Positions 34,549 to 44,462 are shown, numbered from the stretch's first letter. The stretch is 64,000 nt of DNA from an uncultured Verrucomicrobiales bacterium (GCA_937893015.1 CALBJX010000077.1:1-64000); one strand, 5' to 3'. Translations and numbers: made by a program. The notes: a model not told the origin generated them from the sequence alone.

Positions 34549-34577
34549 ACCATAGCACACAACGTCCCGCGCGGCAA
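34549..34577 (-). promoter_or_regulatory. Promoter of bioA
   Basis: Minus strand TTGCCG (34572-34577), 17-base spacer, TATGGT (34549-34554), 6 bases to ATG. Its -35 box is 21 bases from that of the divergent channel gene. Confidence 0.7.
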
Positions 34578-34598
34578 GGGATTTTCCGTACATCCTGC

Positions 34599-34627
34599 TT
34601 TACAAATGCGCACTTCCCCTATATGCT
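34599..34627 (+). promoter_or_regulatory. Promoter of MscS-type channel gene
   Basis: TTTACA (34599-34604), 17-base spacer, TATGCT (34622-34627), 6 bases to ATG 34634. Confidence 0.7.
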
Positions 34628-34633
34628 ATCGGC

Positions 34634-37252
34634 ATGCAACGCATCTTCCGCCTCTTCCTTCCCCTGCTCTGCCTTGTCAGCATGCTGCCGCTTGCGGCAG
34701 CGGAGGGCAACATGGACCTTTCGCTGGATACCATCGACCGCACAATGCAGCGAGAAGCACAGCGCAACGCCAAGGTGGCGAGCTACATCGACATCCAAAA
34801 GAAGGACGCGGACGCCAAGCTGGACGACCTCGAAAAACGCTATCAGGAGCTGAAGGTCGCGGTCTACTATCAGGATTACAGCAATTTCTTCTACCTCACC
34901 TACTACTGCCACCGCATCGCGGAACTGCGTGCGGAATGCTTCAGCGGCAATTTTCCCTTCACGCAGACGAAGCTGCGCATGGAGATGGCGGTGCAGCGCT
35001 ACGCCTACCTGAGCCAGGCGCTGGACAGCTTCAAGCCCGAGCTGCTCAACGAAGAAGACCGCGCCAAACTGGAACGCTCCCGCGCCGCGTGTACCAAACT
35101 GGCGGAAGCCTACCGCGCCATGATTCTGGGGCTGGAGGAGGAGCAGAAACGCTTTGAACAGCTCACGGACAGCATCCGACGCCTCGACCTCTACGCCAAC
35201 GGCAAAAACGTGGAGATGTACACCATGCGCCATGCCGACCACGGCGTGGTGAACGTCCGCAAGCTGATGGAGTTCACCGCAGCCCGCAAGGCAGAGAAGG
35301 AACAAGCAGCCGCCGCTGCCGAGGAAAAGAAGGATGCGGAAGAAGAACGCCGCGCCAAATGGCTGGCAGAGATTACGGAAGAAGGTCTTGCTTACGGCAC
35401 GGATGTGGACATCCACGGCGAAATGAAGCTGGAAGATGAGGAGAAATCCGAGGGGCGCCTTGCCTCCCGCATCGCCATGGCGCTCTGGGACCCCTCCCAC
35501 CCCTTCCGCAAGCTCGACTCCTCCTCCGTGGGATTCCTGACCCGCTGGGCCTATGTCGGCATTGCTTTCCATAACAACTACATCGATGCCTACGACCGCG
35601 AGTTCGCGCAGGGGCTGGGGCAGCTGGGTCTGTGGTTCCTCGGCTTCGTGCTCATTGCGACGCTCACGGGCATCTCGGTCGATCGTCTGCTGCGCCGCCG
35701 CAAGGACATCAACCGCGTGCGTCTGCGCCACGCCATGCTGGCGCTGGGCTTCCTGCTCATCGGTGCGGCGCTGGGGCTCTACAGCCTGACGGAAAGCAAA
35801 GACCTGCTCGCGGAGCACACGCGTTTCCTCGCGGAGTTCATGGTGCTCTCCTCCGTCCTCTTCGGCTCGCTCATCATCCGCCTGAGCTCCCGCCGCATCA
35901 ACTGCGGTGTCAAGCTTTATCTCCCGCTCTTCATCCTGAATCTGCTGCTCATCGCCTACTGCGTCATGATGTGCACCAGCTTCCTCATCACCATGACGGC
36001 GCCGCCCGTCTTCCTGATTTGCGGCGTGTGGATGCTCATCCGCTTCCTGCGCCGCATGGGGCAGCTGCGCATCTCCGCGCGCGTGTTCGCGGTGTTGAGC
36101 ATCATCCTCATGTTCGCGGGCGCGGCGGTGTGTCAGGCGGGGTACTACTACCTCATGATTCTCATCTCGCTGAGCTGGTATGTGCTCGTCACCAACGTGA
36201 TGCTCATGACCGCCATCTCCAAGATATCCAAGCTCATCTGCCGCCGCATCTCCGCCAACAACAAGCTGCGCGGCTACCGCCACTACCTCTGCGTGTGGGT
36301 GCGGCTCGTGGTGTCGCAAATGGTGCAGCCCATGGTCTTCCTCGGTCTCATCTGGTATGGCCTGCGCTGGCCGGCGGAGGGGCTGGACCTCGGCCAGTTC
36401 TTCTCCAGCTGGATGGGCACGCCCCTGCGCATGGAGGGCGCCATCCGCAGCATCACGGCGGATGACATCGTGCTCATCCTGACGGTGGGCATCATTCTCA
36501 ACTGCGCCATCGCCATCATCAAGGAAACGATTAACATCATCTACGGCAAGCAGATGGAAGCGGGACGCAGCCAGACCATCCTCACCATCGGCTCGCTCTG
36601 CGCGTGGGGTTGCTTCATCATCTTCGCGCTCGACCGCATGGAGGCGGATTACAACTCCATCCTCGTGGTGATGGGCGGTATGTCCGTGGGTGTCGGCTTG
36701 GGCATGAAGGACACCATCGACAACATCGTCTGCGGCCTCTCGCTCATGCTCGGCCGCATGCGCCCCGGCGACATCGTGGAATGCGACGGCGTGCGCGGCA
36801 TCGTGGCCACCATCGGCTACCGCACCACCTCGCTGGAGACGCTGGACGGCTCCGTCATCAGCTTCCAGAACTCCCAGCTCTTCGCCCAGAACTTCCGCAA
36901 CCTCACGCGCAACCACCAGTACGAGCGCTGCGTGGTGAGCATCGGTGTCACCTACGGCACGGATGTGGACCGCGCCCGCAAGCTCATTCTGCAAGCCCTG
37001 CGCCGCATCCCCGGTCTTACCAAACAACACCCATCCTCCGTCGTGCTGGATAACTTCGGCGACAGCTCGGTGGACCTGAGCATCGTCGTCTGGGTGCCCG
37101 TCGCCAAGAAAGTGCCCACCCTCTCCGCCGTGCGAGAGGCCGTCTACCGCACCTTCAACGAAAACGGCATCGAGATTCCCTTCCCGCAGCAGGACCTTTA
37201 TATCAAGCCCCTGCCCGGCGCCGCCGTGCCCGACGAGCTGAAGGGGAAATGA
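34634..37252 (+). CDS. Large MscS-type mechanosensitive channel
   Basis: 872 residues. Signal peptide to about residue 23, a helical periplasmic domain of about 270 residues, then around nine to ten membrane segments, and a C-terminal MscS core (about 660-860). That core has the pore helix MGGMSVGVGLGMKDTIDN, the GDIVECDGVRGIVATIGYRTT segment and a beta domain. Like E. coli MscK/YbdG-type large members, it should open on membrane tension and release solutes on osmotic downshift. No potassium-binding domain is seen. Confidence 0.88.
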   Translation: MQRIFRLFLPLLCLVSMLPLAAAEGNMDLSLDTIDRTMQREAQRNAKVASYIDIQKKDADAKLDDLEKRYQELKVAVYYQDYSNFFYLTYYCHRIAELRAECFSGNFPFTQTKLRMEMAVQRYAYLSQALDSFKPELLNEEDRAKLERSRAACTKLAEAYRAMILGLEEEQKRFEQLTDSIRRLDLYANGKNVEMYTMRHADHGVVNVRKLMEFTAARKAEKEQAAAAAEEKKDAEEERRAKWLAEITEEGLAYGTDVDIHGEMKLEDEEKSEGRLASRIAMALWDPSHPFRKLDSSSVGFLTRWAYVGIAFHNNYIDAYDREFAQGLGQLGLWFLGFVLIATLTGISVDRLLRRRKDINRVRLRHAMLALGFLLIGAALGLYSLTESKDLLAEHTRFLAEFMVLSSVLFGSLIIRLSSRRINCGVKLYLPLFILNLLLIAYCVMMCTSFLITMTAPPVFLICGVWMLIRFLRRMGQLRISARVFAVLSIILMFAGAAVCQAGYYYLMILISLSWYVLVTNVMLMTAISKISKLICRRISANNKLRGYRHYLCVWVRLVVSQMVQPMVFLGLIWYGLRWPAEGLDLGQFFSSWMGTPLRMEGAIRSITADDIVLILTVGIILNCAIAIIKETINIIYGKQMEAGRSQTILTIGSLCAWGCFIIFALDRMEADYNSILVVMGGMSVGVGLGMKDTIDNIVCGLSLMLGRMRPGDIVECDGVRGIVATIGYRTTSLETLDGSVISFQNSQLFAQNFRNLTRNHQYERCVVSIGVTYGTDVDRARKLILQALRRIPGLTKQHPSSVVLDNFGDSSVDLSIVVWVPVAKKVPTLSAVREAVYRTFNENGIEIPFPQQDLYIKPLPGAAVPDELKGK

Positions 37253-37253
37253 G

Positions 37254-37390
37254 ATGTATACAAATCATAGATAGTGTGCGGCGATCGCCGCAAGGAAAGA
37301 AGCTGCCCTGTCTGACGTGCCGTCAGACAGGGCTTAACGTTCCGCGCGGGCTTACCCGCGCCTCTCTTTACAATTTGTAATTTGTAATTC
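37254..37390. repeat. Heptad repeat module between channel gene and convergent operon
   Basis: Weak left arm at about 37254-37277, a GCGGCGATCGCCGC hairpin, the terminator below, a GCGCGGGCTTACCCGCGC hairpin, and right-arm heptads of TTTGTAA at about 37368-37390 running to the stop codon. Confidence 0.65.
37305..37333. terminator. Bidirectional terminator, TCTGACG core
   Basis: Perfect 13-base stem GCCCTGTCTGACG with loop TGC between the channel gene and the convergent thioredoxin-like gene. Confidence 0.85.
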
Positions 37391-38500
37391 TCATTCGTCC
37401 TCCATGCTCTCCGTCTCGGGCTCATCCGACTTCTTGGGAGCAGGAGCGGAAGCTGCGCCCGCGCGAGTACCGAGGGCGGTCTTGCGGGGGTCATCGATGA
37501 CGGGGGTATCATCCGTATCGTTCGCGCTGTTGTCGCTGATGACGATGGAAGGGCCGTCGGAATCCGCCACAATCGTGTTGTTGTTGCGCTGAATTTCGGA
37601 GGGGATGTCGTTCTTGGCAACAGCCTTCTTATCCACCCACATATCGAGCGCTCCCTGAGCGTAGGCACCATACATGGAATCGGGATCCATATCGCGCATC
37701 TCGGTGTAGAGCTTGCGGAGTTTGTCCGTGGAGCCGCCGTTGCGGCGAAGGTGGCCCGCCAGCGCGGCAATCATCTCCTGACGCTGCGTAAGGGAATAGC
37801 CCGGCTTGGCAAGGAGGTCACGAATGTAGCCTTCCACCTGACTCTGCTCCATGTTGAAGGTTTTCTCCATCACGGTGATGGGGTCAAAGTCCTTGCGGGC
37901 ACCGAGACCGATGTTGTCCGCCATGGCCTTGTTGCGCTTGCCTCCCTCACCCGCATCGGGGGGAAGGTTGACACCGCGCACTTCGGAGGCTTCCATGAGG
38001 AGCCTGGCCTTGCGGCTGCCGCCCGCTTTCTCGGCCTTCACGATGAGGTCTTCCTGTTTGTCGTAGGCTTCCAGCAGCTTGGTGAGGGCAGCGGCAGCGG
38101 TGTCAGCGTCTTTCAGCTCATCCGCACGCTGCACGATGCCGCGCAGGTAGCCGCCGTTATCCACCACGGCGAGACTGGGATAGCTGAAGATGCCGCCCGG
38201 CAGACCGCGCTTGCCGATGATGCGCTCCATCTCCTTTTTCTGCCGGTCATCGGGCAGCTGGTAGATGGGTACCTCCACGAAAACGCAGTTGCGCAGCGCG
38301 GATTGCAGCTTGTGCTTTTTGACAAACTCGTCGTAGGCCTTTTGACTGACCTCATCGTAGTTCGCGCCGTAGCAGAAGAGCACGATGGGCTTGTGCCCCG
38401 CCTTGGAGAGAGCATCGGGATAGGTGCGAGCTGTGGCGGCACCGAGGGGTAGTGCGGCAACCAGAGCGGCGCAGGCGAACAGAAGGGAAGATTTTTTCAT
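37391..38500 (-). CDS. Secreted thioredoxin-fold-like protein
   Basis: 369 residues. Signal peptide to about residue 22 (LPLGAATA), then KPIVLFCYGANYDEV, where a thioredoxin fold normally has CxxC; here only one cysteine is present, so no dithiol chemistry is expected. PSLAVVDNGG matches the cis-proline strand of the fold. The C-terminal part is helical with an acidic tail. Third gene of the minus-strand run 42628-37391, starting 16 bases after the transglutaminase-like gene. Confidence 0.65.
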   Translation of the reverse strand: MKKSSLLFACAALVAALPLGAATARTYPDALSKAGHKPIVLFCYGANYDEVSQKAYDEFVKKHKLQSALRNCVFVEVPIYQLPDDRQKKEMERIIGKRGLPGGIFSYPSLAVVDNGGYLRGIVQRADELKDADTAAAALTKLLEAYDKQEDLIVKAEKAGGSRKARLLMEASEVRGVNLPPDAGEGGKRNKAMADNIGLGARKDFDPITVMEKTFNMEQSQVEGYIRDLLAKPGYSLTQRQEMIAALAGHLRRNGGSTDKLRKLYTEMRDMDPDSMYGAYAQGALDMWVDKKAVAKNDIPSEIQRNNNTIVADSDGPSIVISDNSANDTDDTPVIDDPRKTALGTRAGAASAPAPKKSDEPETESMEDE

Positions 38501-38515
38501 GATTTGAAAAAGGGA

Positions 38516-41080
38516 TTAGTTCTTAAGCTGGCGTCCATAGACATACACACCCGTCATGGAGGGCTCGAATTTCTCGCCGATGCGGACGATGCGGACGTAC
38601 TTGCCCGTGGCTTTGCTCTGGCGGGCATCGAACTTGAGGGTCAGGTTGCCGTCATAATCGGACGCACGCACCACGGTCGTCCAGTTGCGACCGTCATCGG
38701 AGGTCTGCATGGTGAAGGGAACCTCGCGCTTATCCTTGTCGATGGGCTGCTGGAGCACGATGACCGCGCCCGTGATTTCGCACTTGCTGTCCAACTGAAT
38801 GAGCGTGCCCGTGTTTTCGCCCTCGAACTTGCCGGGGATAGAGCCGCCGAAGCGCTGGAGCACGGCCCAGTGGCTGCAGGCGTTCTTCATGTCGCCGTCC
38901 GCCATGGTGGTGGCGGGCTTGATGAGCCCCGTCTGGGACACCACCTTGCCGGGGAAACGGGGAGCTTTCACGTTCTTCTTGTTGAACTTGCTCTTGCACT
39001 TGGCGTAGGCAAGACGACCGATGGCTTGGAAGGTAGCGCGTTCGCCGTTCTCCTCGGCTGCGGCAATGGCCTCACCGAGAGAGCCCCACGTCGCGTCGAG
39101 CTCTTTCTTGGTGGTCTTGGCACGAGCCATGGCGCGAACCATCATGTTGGTGAACTCTTCCTGCGTCTTGCCGTCCTCATCAGGCATTTTGGAGACGTAG
39201 CCGAGGCCCCATGTGAGCACGGCACCACTGTAGTCCTTCTTCGCCATGAGGACGTGCAGCACATCATGCAAAAAGTCCTTGCGTTCCTTGTTGTCCTTGC
39301 AGTAGGCAATCTGAGCGTTGAGAAGGTCCTTGATTTCCCAGCGGTTGGTGCCCCAGCCGTTGATATCCTTAAAGAAGGCGGCAAACATCTTGTTGCGTGC
39401 GCTGCTGTCTTTAATGAGGGGGATGTAACCGGGGTACACGCTCTTGGCCAGCGTGCGGGCGGCGACACAGTAGTGGCCGTACTTCTTGCTGCCCATGCCG
39501 TTCACGACGGAATCGTGCAGGGCCTTCCACTTGCGGATATCGTTGGGAGCCTTGAGCTTCAGATAGCCGGCATAGCGGGCATGCGCGGGGTAGTTGAGCG
39601 GCTGGGCATGCAGTGCGAGCTCATAGCAGTTGAAGGAGGCGGTCATCTTCTTGCGCGCACCGAGGAAGTCCGCCATCGCCACCAGCTGGTCGGAAATCAT
39701 GGTGGTGAAGTGGTCCTCATAGAGCTTCTGCATGAGGATGAGGAAGTCCCACTCGGGCTGGTCCCAGAAGGTTTTCTGGATGCCGTGCTGCCAGTAGATG
39801 GAGTTGCCGGCACGCCACTCGCCGTTCACACGCAGGGCATAGGCGCAGTGACCGGGCTCTCCCATGGGCATGGCCGGCAGACCATTGGAGAGAGCACCGA
39901 AGGAGGCGTAGTGGGAGAGAGCACCGCACACGCCGCCGATTTCGCGGTGAGCCCACGCAATGGTGTGGTTCGTGTAGTCCCACACAGGGCCGAGGTAGTC
40001 CCCGGAAAACACGGAGTCCCCCGCCACGTTGCGGAGGCGGTACTGCAGCTGGTATTCCGCGCCGAGATAGCGGTCCACCGGCAGACGCACGTTATCGCGC
40101 ATCCACGTAAGGTTCCGGACACCGCCCCAGCAGGGTCCGTCCGTCGTACCCTCCTTGCAACCCGTCACAAGGCGCATATCCCAATATTGCAACTCCTTAT
40201 AGAGTGCATTGAGACGGCCCTCCTTGTAGCTGCTGCTGTAGAAGCCGTAGCGCTGCTTCATGAACTCCTCGGGCCAGCCTTCGCGGGCGAATTCGAGGGC
40301 GGTGGTCGTCGCCGTCTTCTTCACCACGTCATCGGTGGTGATATCCGCGGCGTCCTCGCTATAGAGCACCAGCAGGTTGGCCAAGCCCTGCCCGAGATTG
40401 CGGGTGGGGCCGGAGTACAGGATGCCGTTGCACCAGTTGAGGTCTCGCATGATGGCGGCGAGCATCTCCGCACCGCGGGGCTGCGCTGCCAGCTGGCCGA
40501 TGCCCGTAGTGCCGACCTTGCGGATGATGGTGAGGCGGGCGAGGTCCAGACGATTGGGGGAGGACTCCATAAAGGCGAGAATCTGCTTCTCGTCCAGATT
40601 ATCGAGGCGGGCAAGCACGCGGTCAGCCAACTCCTGATAGATGGCCACGGGGTCGTTCCAACGCTCGGCGGGGAAATCATCGTTGAAGTAGTTTTCCTTC
40701 TCCACGCGGGCATACTTGATGGTCATCTGGTGGATGGCCGCCAGCGAGGAGGTGTACTGGGCATGCACGCGGGAATCGGGAATCTTCTTCTGCTTCGGGT
40801 CCTCGGGCACGTCTTCCTCCGCATAGCTGTCATCATCATTGCGTGCGATGCTCTCATCGGGGCCTTGGTCAGGCTCAGGGTCTTCCTCCTTCCACGCATC
40901 GTCATCTTCTTCGTCGCGTTCCCAGTCATCGACCTTGGTATCGCGTTTGACAACGGCGGGTTCCTCCTTCTTCTCCTGATGTTTGGCATACTCTGTGGGG
41001 AAGAAGAAGGGATAGAGAGCAAAGCCCGCCGTCATGAGAATCATGACGCCGAGCAGCAGACGAATCAATCGGTTTGACAT
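38516..41080 (-). CDS. Membrane-anchored transglutaminase-like protein with discoidin domain
   Basis: 854 residues. One N-terminal membrane segment (about 5-27), a long acidic linker (about 40-95), a helical region, then a papain/transglutaminase-like core with probable catalytic Cys385 (GGVCGALSHYA) and His411 (GEPGHCAYALRVNGEW), Asn426 possible third residue. The C-terminal about 150 residues look like an F5/8 type C (discoidin) sugar-binding domain (IDKDKREVPFTMQTSDDGRN, ATGKYVRIVRIGE). A peptidase or cross-linker acting on cell-envelope material is a reasonable inference. No family name assigned. Confidence 0.65.
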   Translation of the reverse strand: MSNRLIRLLLGVMILMTAGFALYPFFFPTEYAKHQEKKEEPAVVKRDTKVDDWERDEEDDDAWKEEDPEPDQGPDESIARNDDDSYAEEDVPEDPKQKKIPDSRVHAQYTSSLAAIHQMTIKYARVEKENYFNDDFPAERWNDPVAIYQELADRVLARLDNLDEKQILAFMESSPNRLDLARLTIIRKVGTTGIGQLAAQPRGAEMLAAIMRDLNWCNGILYSGPTRNLGQGLANLLVLYSEDAADITTDDVVKKTATTTALEFAREGWPEEFMKQRYGFYSSSYKEGRLNALYKELQYWDMRLVTGCKEGTTDGPCWGGVRNLTWMRDNVRLPVDRYLGAEYQLQYRLRNVAGDSVFSGDYLGPVWDYTNHTIAWAHREIGGVCGALSHYASFGALSNGLPAMPMGEPGHCAYALRVNGEWRAGNSIYWQHGIQKTFWDQPEWDFLILMQKLYEDHFTTMISDQLVAMADFLGARKKMTASFNCYELALHAQPLNYPAHARYAGYLKLKAPNDIRKWKALHDSVVNGMGSKKYGHYCVAARTLAKSVYPGYIPLIKDSSARNKMFAAFFKDINGWGTNRWEIKDLLNAQIAYCKDNKERKDFLHDVLHVLMAKKDYSGAVLTWGLGYVSKMPDEDGKTQEEFTNMMVRAMARAKTTKKELDATWGSLGEAIAAAEENGERATFQAIGRLAYAKCKSKFNKKNVKAPRFPGKVVSQTGLIKPATTMADGDMKNACSHWAVLQRFGGSIPGKFEGENTGTLIQLDSKCEITGAVIVLQQPIDKDKREVPFTMQTSDDGRNWTTVVRASDYDGNLTLKFDARQSKATGKYVRIVRIGEKFEPSMTGVYVYGRQLKN

Positions 41081-41107
41081 GGAGAGAACGAGAGGAAAGA
41101 GTTACTT

Positions 41108-42628
41108 TTAGCGGGATTCAATCGCACGGATAGCATCCTGCGCCGTGTGGCGGATGATGGAATCCTGATGCGTGAGGAAAGGCTTAATATCCGGAAGCGC
41201 ACGGGCATCGCCGTAATCTTTCAGATAACGGATAATCGTACCGATACGGCGAATGTTATCCGTGGCGCGAAGCTTCTCCAGCAGAGGCTCCTGCGTGCGA
41301 ATACCGAGGCGGGACATCGTCTCCGTCCACGCAATGGGGTTTTCGCACCAGAACTCCACGATAGGCTCCACCATTTCATCGGGCACTGCCTTGACGAGGT
41401 AGTTCGTCACCGAATCCGGCATATCGCGCTTCATGGCAAGCCCGACGCGGAAGAATTTGCGGCAGGCCTCAATCACCGCCTCATCCTTCTCGCCGGTGGC
41501 ATAGGTCGTCATCGCTTCAGCAAGTGCGCTGTAGGTATCGAAATCCGAGCTCCACGGGTCCTGCATCACGATCAGCAGGGTATCGCGAACCTCGTTGCGC
41601 AGCATCTGCACGTTGGAGGTGTGGAGATTTTTGGCAGCCGAGCGAATGCGCATCGGGTCCAAGGAGAGCAGCTCCTCAATATTCGCCGTGACGTAGGAAT
41701 GATTCGAAGGCTCCGCCAGAACCTCCACAGGGAAGCGGCTCACCATATTGACTTTCTCCGGGTCAAAACGCACCTCATAAATACCCTCCGATGGGGAGGA
41801 ATAGGTAATATGGCCGAAACGGCTCAGAACGCGGGAGATGTTTTTCATACGCCCGCGAACACGGGAGACGACGAACAAAGCGCCGTCATTACGGGTGTAG
41901 GCACGGGTGAACTCCGCCCCGAGCAGGCGCGTGAGGGCATCACGCACAATGGTGCGGGTACGGGAATCCTGACGGCTCATATACACAGCGTAGTGCACTG
42001 TCTGAGGCTCAGCATTCTTCTGTTGGAAATAGACATCCAAATCGGATTTTTGCAACGCACGGGCATCCTCCGCCGTCACTTCCTCGGCGCCGCCCTCCTC
42101 CATGGGCACCTCCTCCGTCGGGACATATGCCTGATGAGAGGTGTCCAACAGGTTGATTTCCGGCAGGAACCAGCCTGCGCTCAACATCAGTGCCCCCAAA
42201 GGATAAACAACGAGGGGGAAACGGCGGGAGGAAGAGCAAACCAAAATAGCAGACAGAATGCACAGCAACAGCGAAATAATACGCTGGGCCAGCATATCCA
42301 AATCACCATCGCCCGCATCGGTTTTCTCTCCGCCCGATACAAAGAAAATCAGAACACACATCAGGAACAACCCCATACCGAAAGCAAAGCGCAATTTGCC
42401 GGCCCAGCTGAAGTAGGAGCCCGACTGATACCCCTCGCGCATGCGCTCCGCGCGGGATGCTTGCCGTTTATCCTGCGCAACAAACTCTTTAGCCAAAGCC
42501 TCACGTTCCTCTGCATCCAAGCCGGGAGCCGCCGTCTTAAACTCCGCCTTCAGACAGTCAGGACACAGGGTTGCCTCCGGCTGCGTCGTGTAAAAAGTTC
42601 GGTGACAACGGATACATTCTTTTTCCAT
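41108..42628 (-). CDS. Zinc-ribbon membrane protein with HEAT-like tail
   Basis: 506 residues. N-terminal zinc ribbon (CIRCHRTF and CPDCLKAEF: four cysteines as two CxxC), then a cytoplasmic linker, three membrane segments at about 78-165, a periplasmic or cytoplasmic domain (about 195-310), and C-terminal helical repeats ending in HEAT-like RHTAQDAIRAIESR. First gene of a three-gene operon with the two following. Not recognised as a known family. A membrane-linked regulator or scaffold would fit. Confidence 0.6.
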   Translation of the reverse strand: MEKECIRCHRTFYTTQPEATLCPDCLKAEFKTAAPGLDAEEREALAKEFVAQDKRQASRAERMREGYQSGSYFSWAGKLRFAFGMGLFLMCVLIFFVSGGEKTDAGDGDLDMLAQRIISLLLCILSAILVCSSSRRFPLVVYPLGALMLSAGWFLPEINLLDTSHQAYVPTEEVPMEEGGAEEVTAEDARALQKSDLDVYFQQKNAEPQTVHYAVYMSRQDSRTRTIVRDALTRLLGAEFTRAYTRNDGALFVVSRVRGRMKNISRVLSRFGHITYSSPSEGIYEVRFDPEKVNMVSRFPVEVLAEPSNHSYVTANIEELLSLDPMRIRSAAKNLHTSNVQMLRNEVRDTLLIVMQDPWSSDFDTYSALAEAMTTYATGEKDEAVIEACRKFFRVGLAMKRDMPDSVTNYLVKAVPDEMVEPIVEFWCENPIAWTETMSRLGIRTQEPLLEKLRATDNIRRIGTIIRYLKDYGDARALPDIKPFLTHQDSIIRHTAQDAIRAIESR

Positions 42629-42636
42629 ACGCGTGT

Positions 42637-42665
42637 ATTATATCAACAAGGGAAACGCAAATCAA
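42637..42665 (-). promoter_or_regulatory. Promoter of the envelope operon
   Basis: Minus strand TTGATT (42660-42665), 17-base spacer, TATAAT (42637-42642), 8 bases to ATG. Confidence 0.82.
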
Positions 42666-42751
42666 GACAGAATCCGCAAAACGAAAAGAAGGATGTGTCG
42701 CGCCCGTTCGGTGCGTTCACCTTTTGCGCTCCTTCGCCCTTCTCTCCCGGC

Positions 42752-43312
42752 TCAAAAGGAGAATCCGTCAGCAGAAGGCATCAAAGCCTTTTCCGCAGCA
42801 GCCTCCCAAAGATCCTGCTCCGTGGAAGCACTGCTGGTGTAGATATTGACATCCCGCCCCTTGGCCGCAGCAGAGACAGCAAAAGCGGACTCATGAGCGT
42901 AGGGCTTTTTCATCTTCTCCACACGGATGCTGGTGCAATTATCAAAGTCGCGGCTCAGCCCGGGGGTCAGAGTGGTGATGCTGTTATCAAAACGATTCAG
43001 TGCAGCGGCAGCGACAGCGGAACGGGGACCATCCTGAGGCAGGGCGAAGAACGCCACGGCAAAGGCGCCGATACCCAGGGAAGAAGCTCCGTAGGCCAGC
43101 CGACGACCGCCGAAGTTGGTCAAAGCCTGCATCAGATGCTCCCAGAGCTGGTAGCGAGCGGGACGCACGACAGCGGCCTGCGCCACACGCTCGTGGAAAT
43201 CATAGAGGAAACGTTCCTCAAACCCCGTCTCCCGCGTCGTTTCAACACGCAGGGTAGCAAGCAGTTGTACCAACTGTTCATCCGTAACGGCACTATCGGA
43301 GGCTTTTCGCAT
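42752..43312 (-). CDS. Single-span membrane protein of unknown function
   Basis: 186 residues. A cytoplasmic N-terminal part of about 70 residues (SVTDEQLVQLL-like, ETGFEERFLYDFHERV), one membrane segment at about 72-90 (GASSLGIGAFAVAFFAL), and an extracellular rest. This layout resembles an anti-sigma factor, but no sigma gene lies nearby and no zinc-binding HxxxCxxC is seen. The gap to the hemA stop codon is 100 bases. Confidence 0.6.
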   Translation of the reverse strand: MRKASDSAVTDEQLVQLLATLRVETTRETGFEERFLYDFHERVAQAAVVRPARYQLWEHLMQALTNFGGRRLAYGASSLGIGAFAVAFFALPQDGPRSAVAAAALNRFDNSITTLTPGLSRDFDNCTSIRVEKMKKPYAHESAFAVSAAAKGRDVNIYTSSASTEQDLWEAAAEKALMPSADGFSF

Positions 43313-43412
43313 AACTCAGGGAAAACGAGGTCTTACATTCGTGTAGACACAAACTAGCAGTTTCCGTTCAAACAAAAAATCTTTTTTTGTGTCTTTTTCG
43401 TAAAAATCTTTT

Positions 43413-44462
43413 TTAGGCCGAGGCTTCTGCGGGGAGGACGCGTTGCAGCAGGTCGTCCCCCTGCTCCGCCACCCACGCGGCGATGAGTTCTTCACAGGCA
43501 CCCACCTGTGCGCGGCGCGTTTTGCGCGTGGTTTCCGTGGCCGCCACCATGGCGTCCATATCGTAGAGGTACACCCCCTGCACGGCGGCACAGGCGGGGT
43601 CGGCATTGCGGGGCACGGAGAGGTCGATGAGGCAGAGCGGGCGTCGGCGCACCTGCTGCACGCGCTCCAGCACGGGTGGGGACACCACGTATACGGGCGA
43701 AGCGGTGGAGACAATCACGATGTCGATATTCTCCAGATAGGGCACCCAGTCCGTGAAACGAATCACCTTGCCGCCGACCTCGGCTGCCAGCTTGACGGCG
43801 TTCTCATAGGAGCGGTTGGCAACGAAAATACTCTCCGCCCCGCGGGAGCGCAGACTCTGCGCCGTGGTGCGCGCGGCCTCCCCCGCGCCGACGATGAGGA
43901 TGTTGCGCCCCGCCAGCGAGCCGAGAAACTCTTGGGCCATCTGCACGCCCGCCGCGCCCACGGAAGTGGGGCCGTCGGTGATGTGGGTCTTGGTGCGCAC
44001 TTTCTTACCGATGCTGAACACGCGCTGGAAGATGCGGTTGAGCCCGCGGGCGGTCGTGCCCGCTTGGTGCGCCTCTTCGTAGGCCTCCTTCAGCTGGCCG
44101 AAAATCTCCGTCTCCCCGAGCACGGCGGAATCCAAGCCCGAGGCGACGCGGGCGAGATGCGTCAGCGCCGCCTCCTGCTCGTAGCGGTAGAAGAGGCCGC
44201 GCACGCCGTCATCCACCTGAAAATGAGCGAACAGCTCGGCCACCGCCTGCTCCGGCAAGGCCGTGCAGCAATAAATCTCCGTGCGGTTGCAGGTGGAGAG
44301 CACCACGCACTCCGCCACACCCGGCAGGTCATGCAGCGCGTGCAGGGTCTCCGCCAGCCGTCGCTTGGGCACGGAGAAGCGCTCCCGTACCCCGACGGGC
44401 GCGGTGTGGCAGTTGAGCCCCAGGCAGAGCAGCACGGGCGCACTGACGGCAGCGGAGGTCAT
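43413..44462 (-). CDS. hemA: Glutamyl-tRNA reductase
   Basis: First step of the C5 tetrapyrrole pathway: reduces glutamyl-tRNA to glutamate-1-semialdehyde. 349 residues, slightly shorter than the usual 410-420, with the C-terminal dimerisation part reduced. Catalytic Cys58 is in LSTCNRTEIY, GETEIFGQLKEAY follows, then the NADPH fold GAGEAARTTA. Its start overlaps the end of the cobA-hemD gene by 4 bases, so the two are translationally coupled. No hemB, hemC or hemL is in the window. Confidence 0.95.
   Translation of the reverse strand: MTSAAVSAPVLLCLGLNCHTAPVGVRERFSVPKRRLAETLHALHDLPGVAECVVLSTCNRTEIYCCTALPEQAVAELFAHFQVDDGVRGLFYRYEQEAALTHLARVASGLDSAVLGETEIFGQLKEAYEEAHQAGTTARGLNRIFQRVFSIGKKVRTKTHITDGPTSVGAAGVQMAQEFLGSLAGRNILIVGAGEAARTTAQSLRSRGAESIFVANRSYENAVKLAAEVGGKVIRFTDWVPYLENIDIVIVSTASPVYVVSPPVLERVQQVRRRPLCLIDLSVPRNADPACAAVQGVYLYDMDAMVAATETTRKTRRAQVGACEELIAAWVAEQGDDLLQRVLPAEASA

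Noticed and set aside
38504..41077. 857-codon plus-strand frame opposite the transglutaminase-like gene
   Set aside because: Leu/His/Val-rich shadow without any domain; the minus-strand product has signal anchor and conserved motifs.
42752..43312. Anti-sigma factor
   Set aside because: Layout is suggestive (single span) but there is no zinc motif or neighbouring sigma gene, so I left it as unknown.
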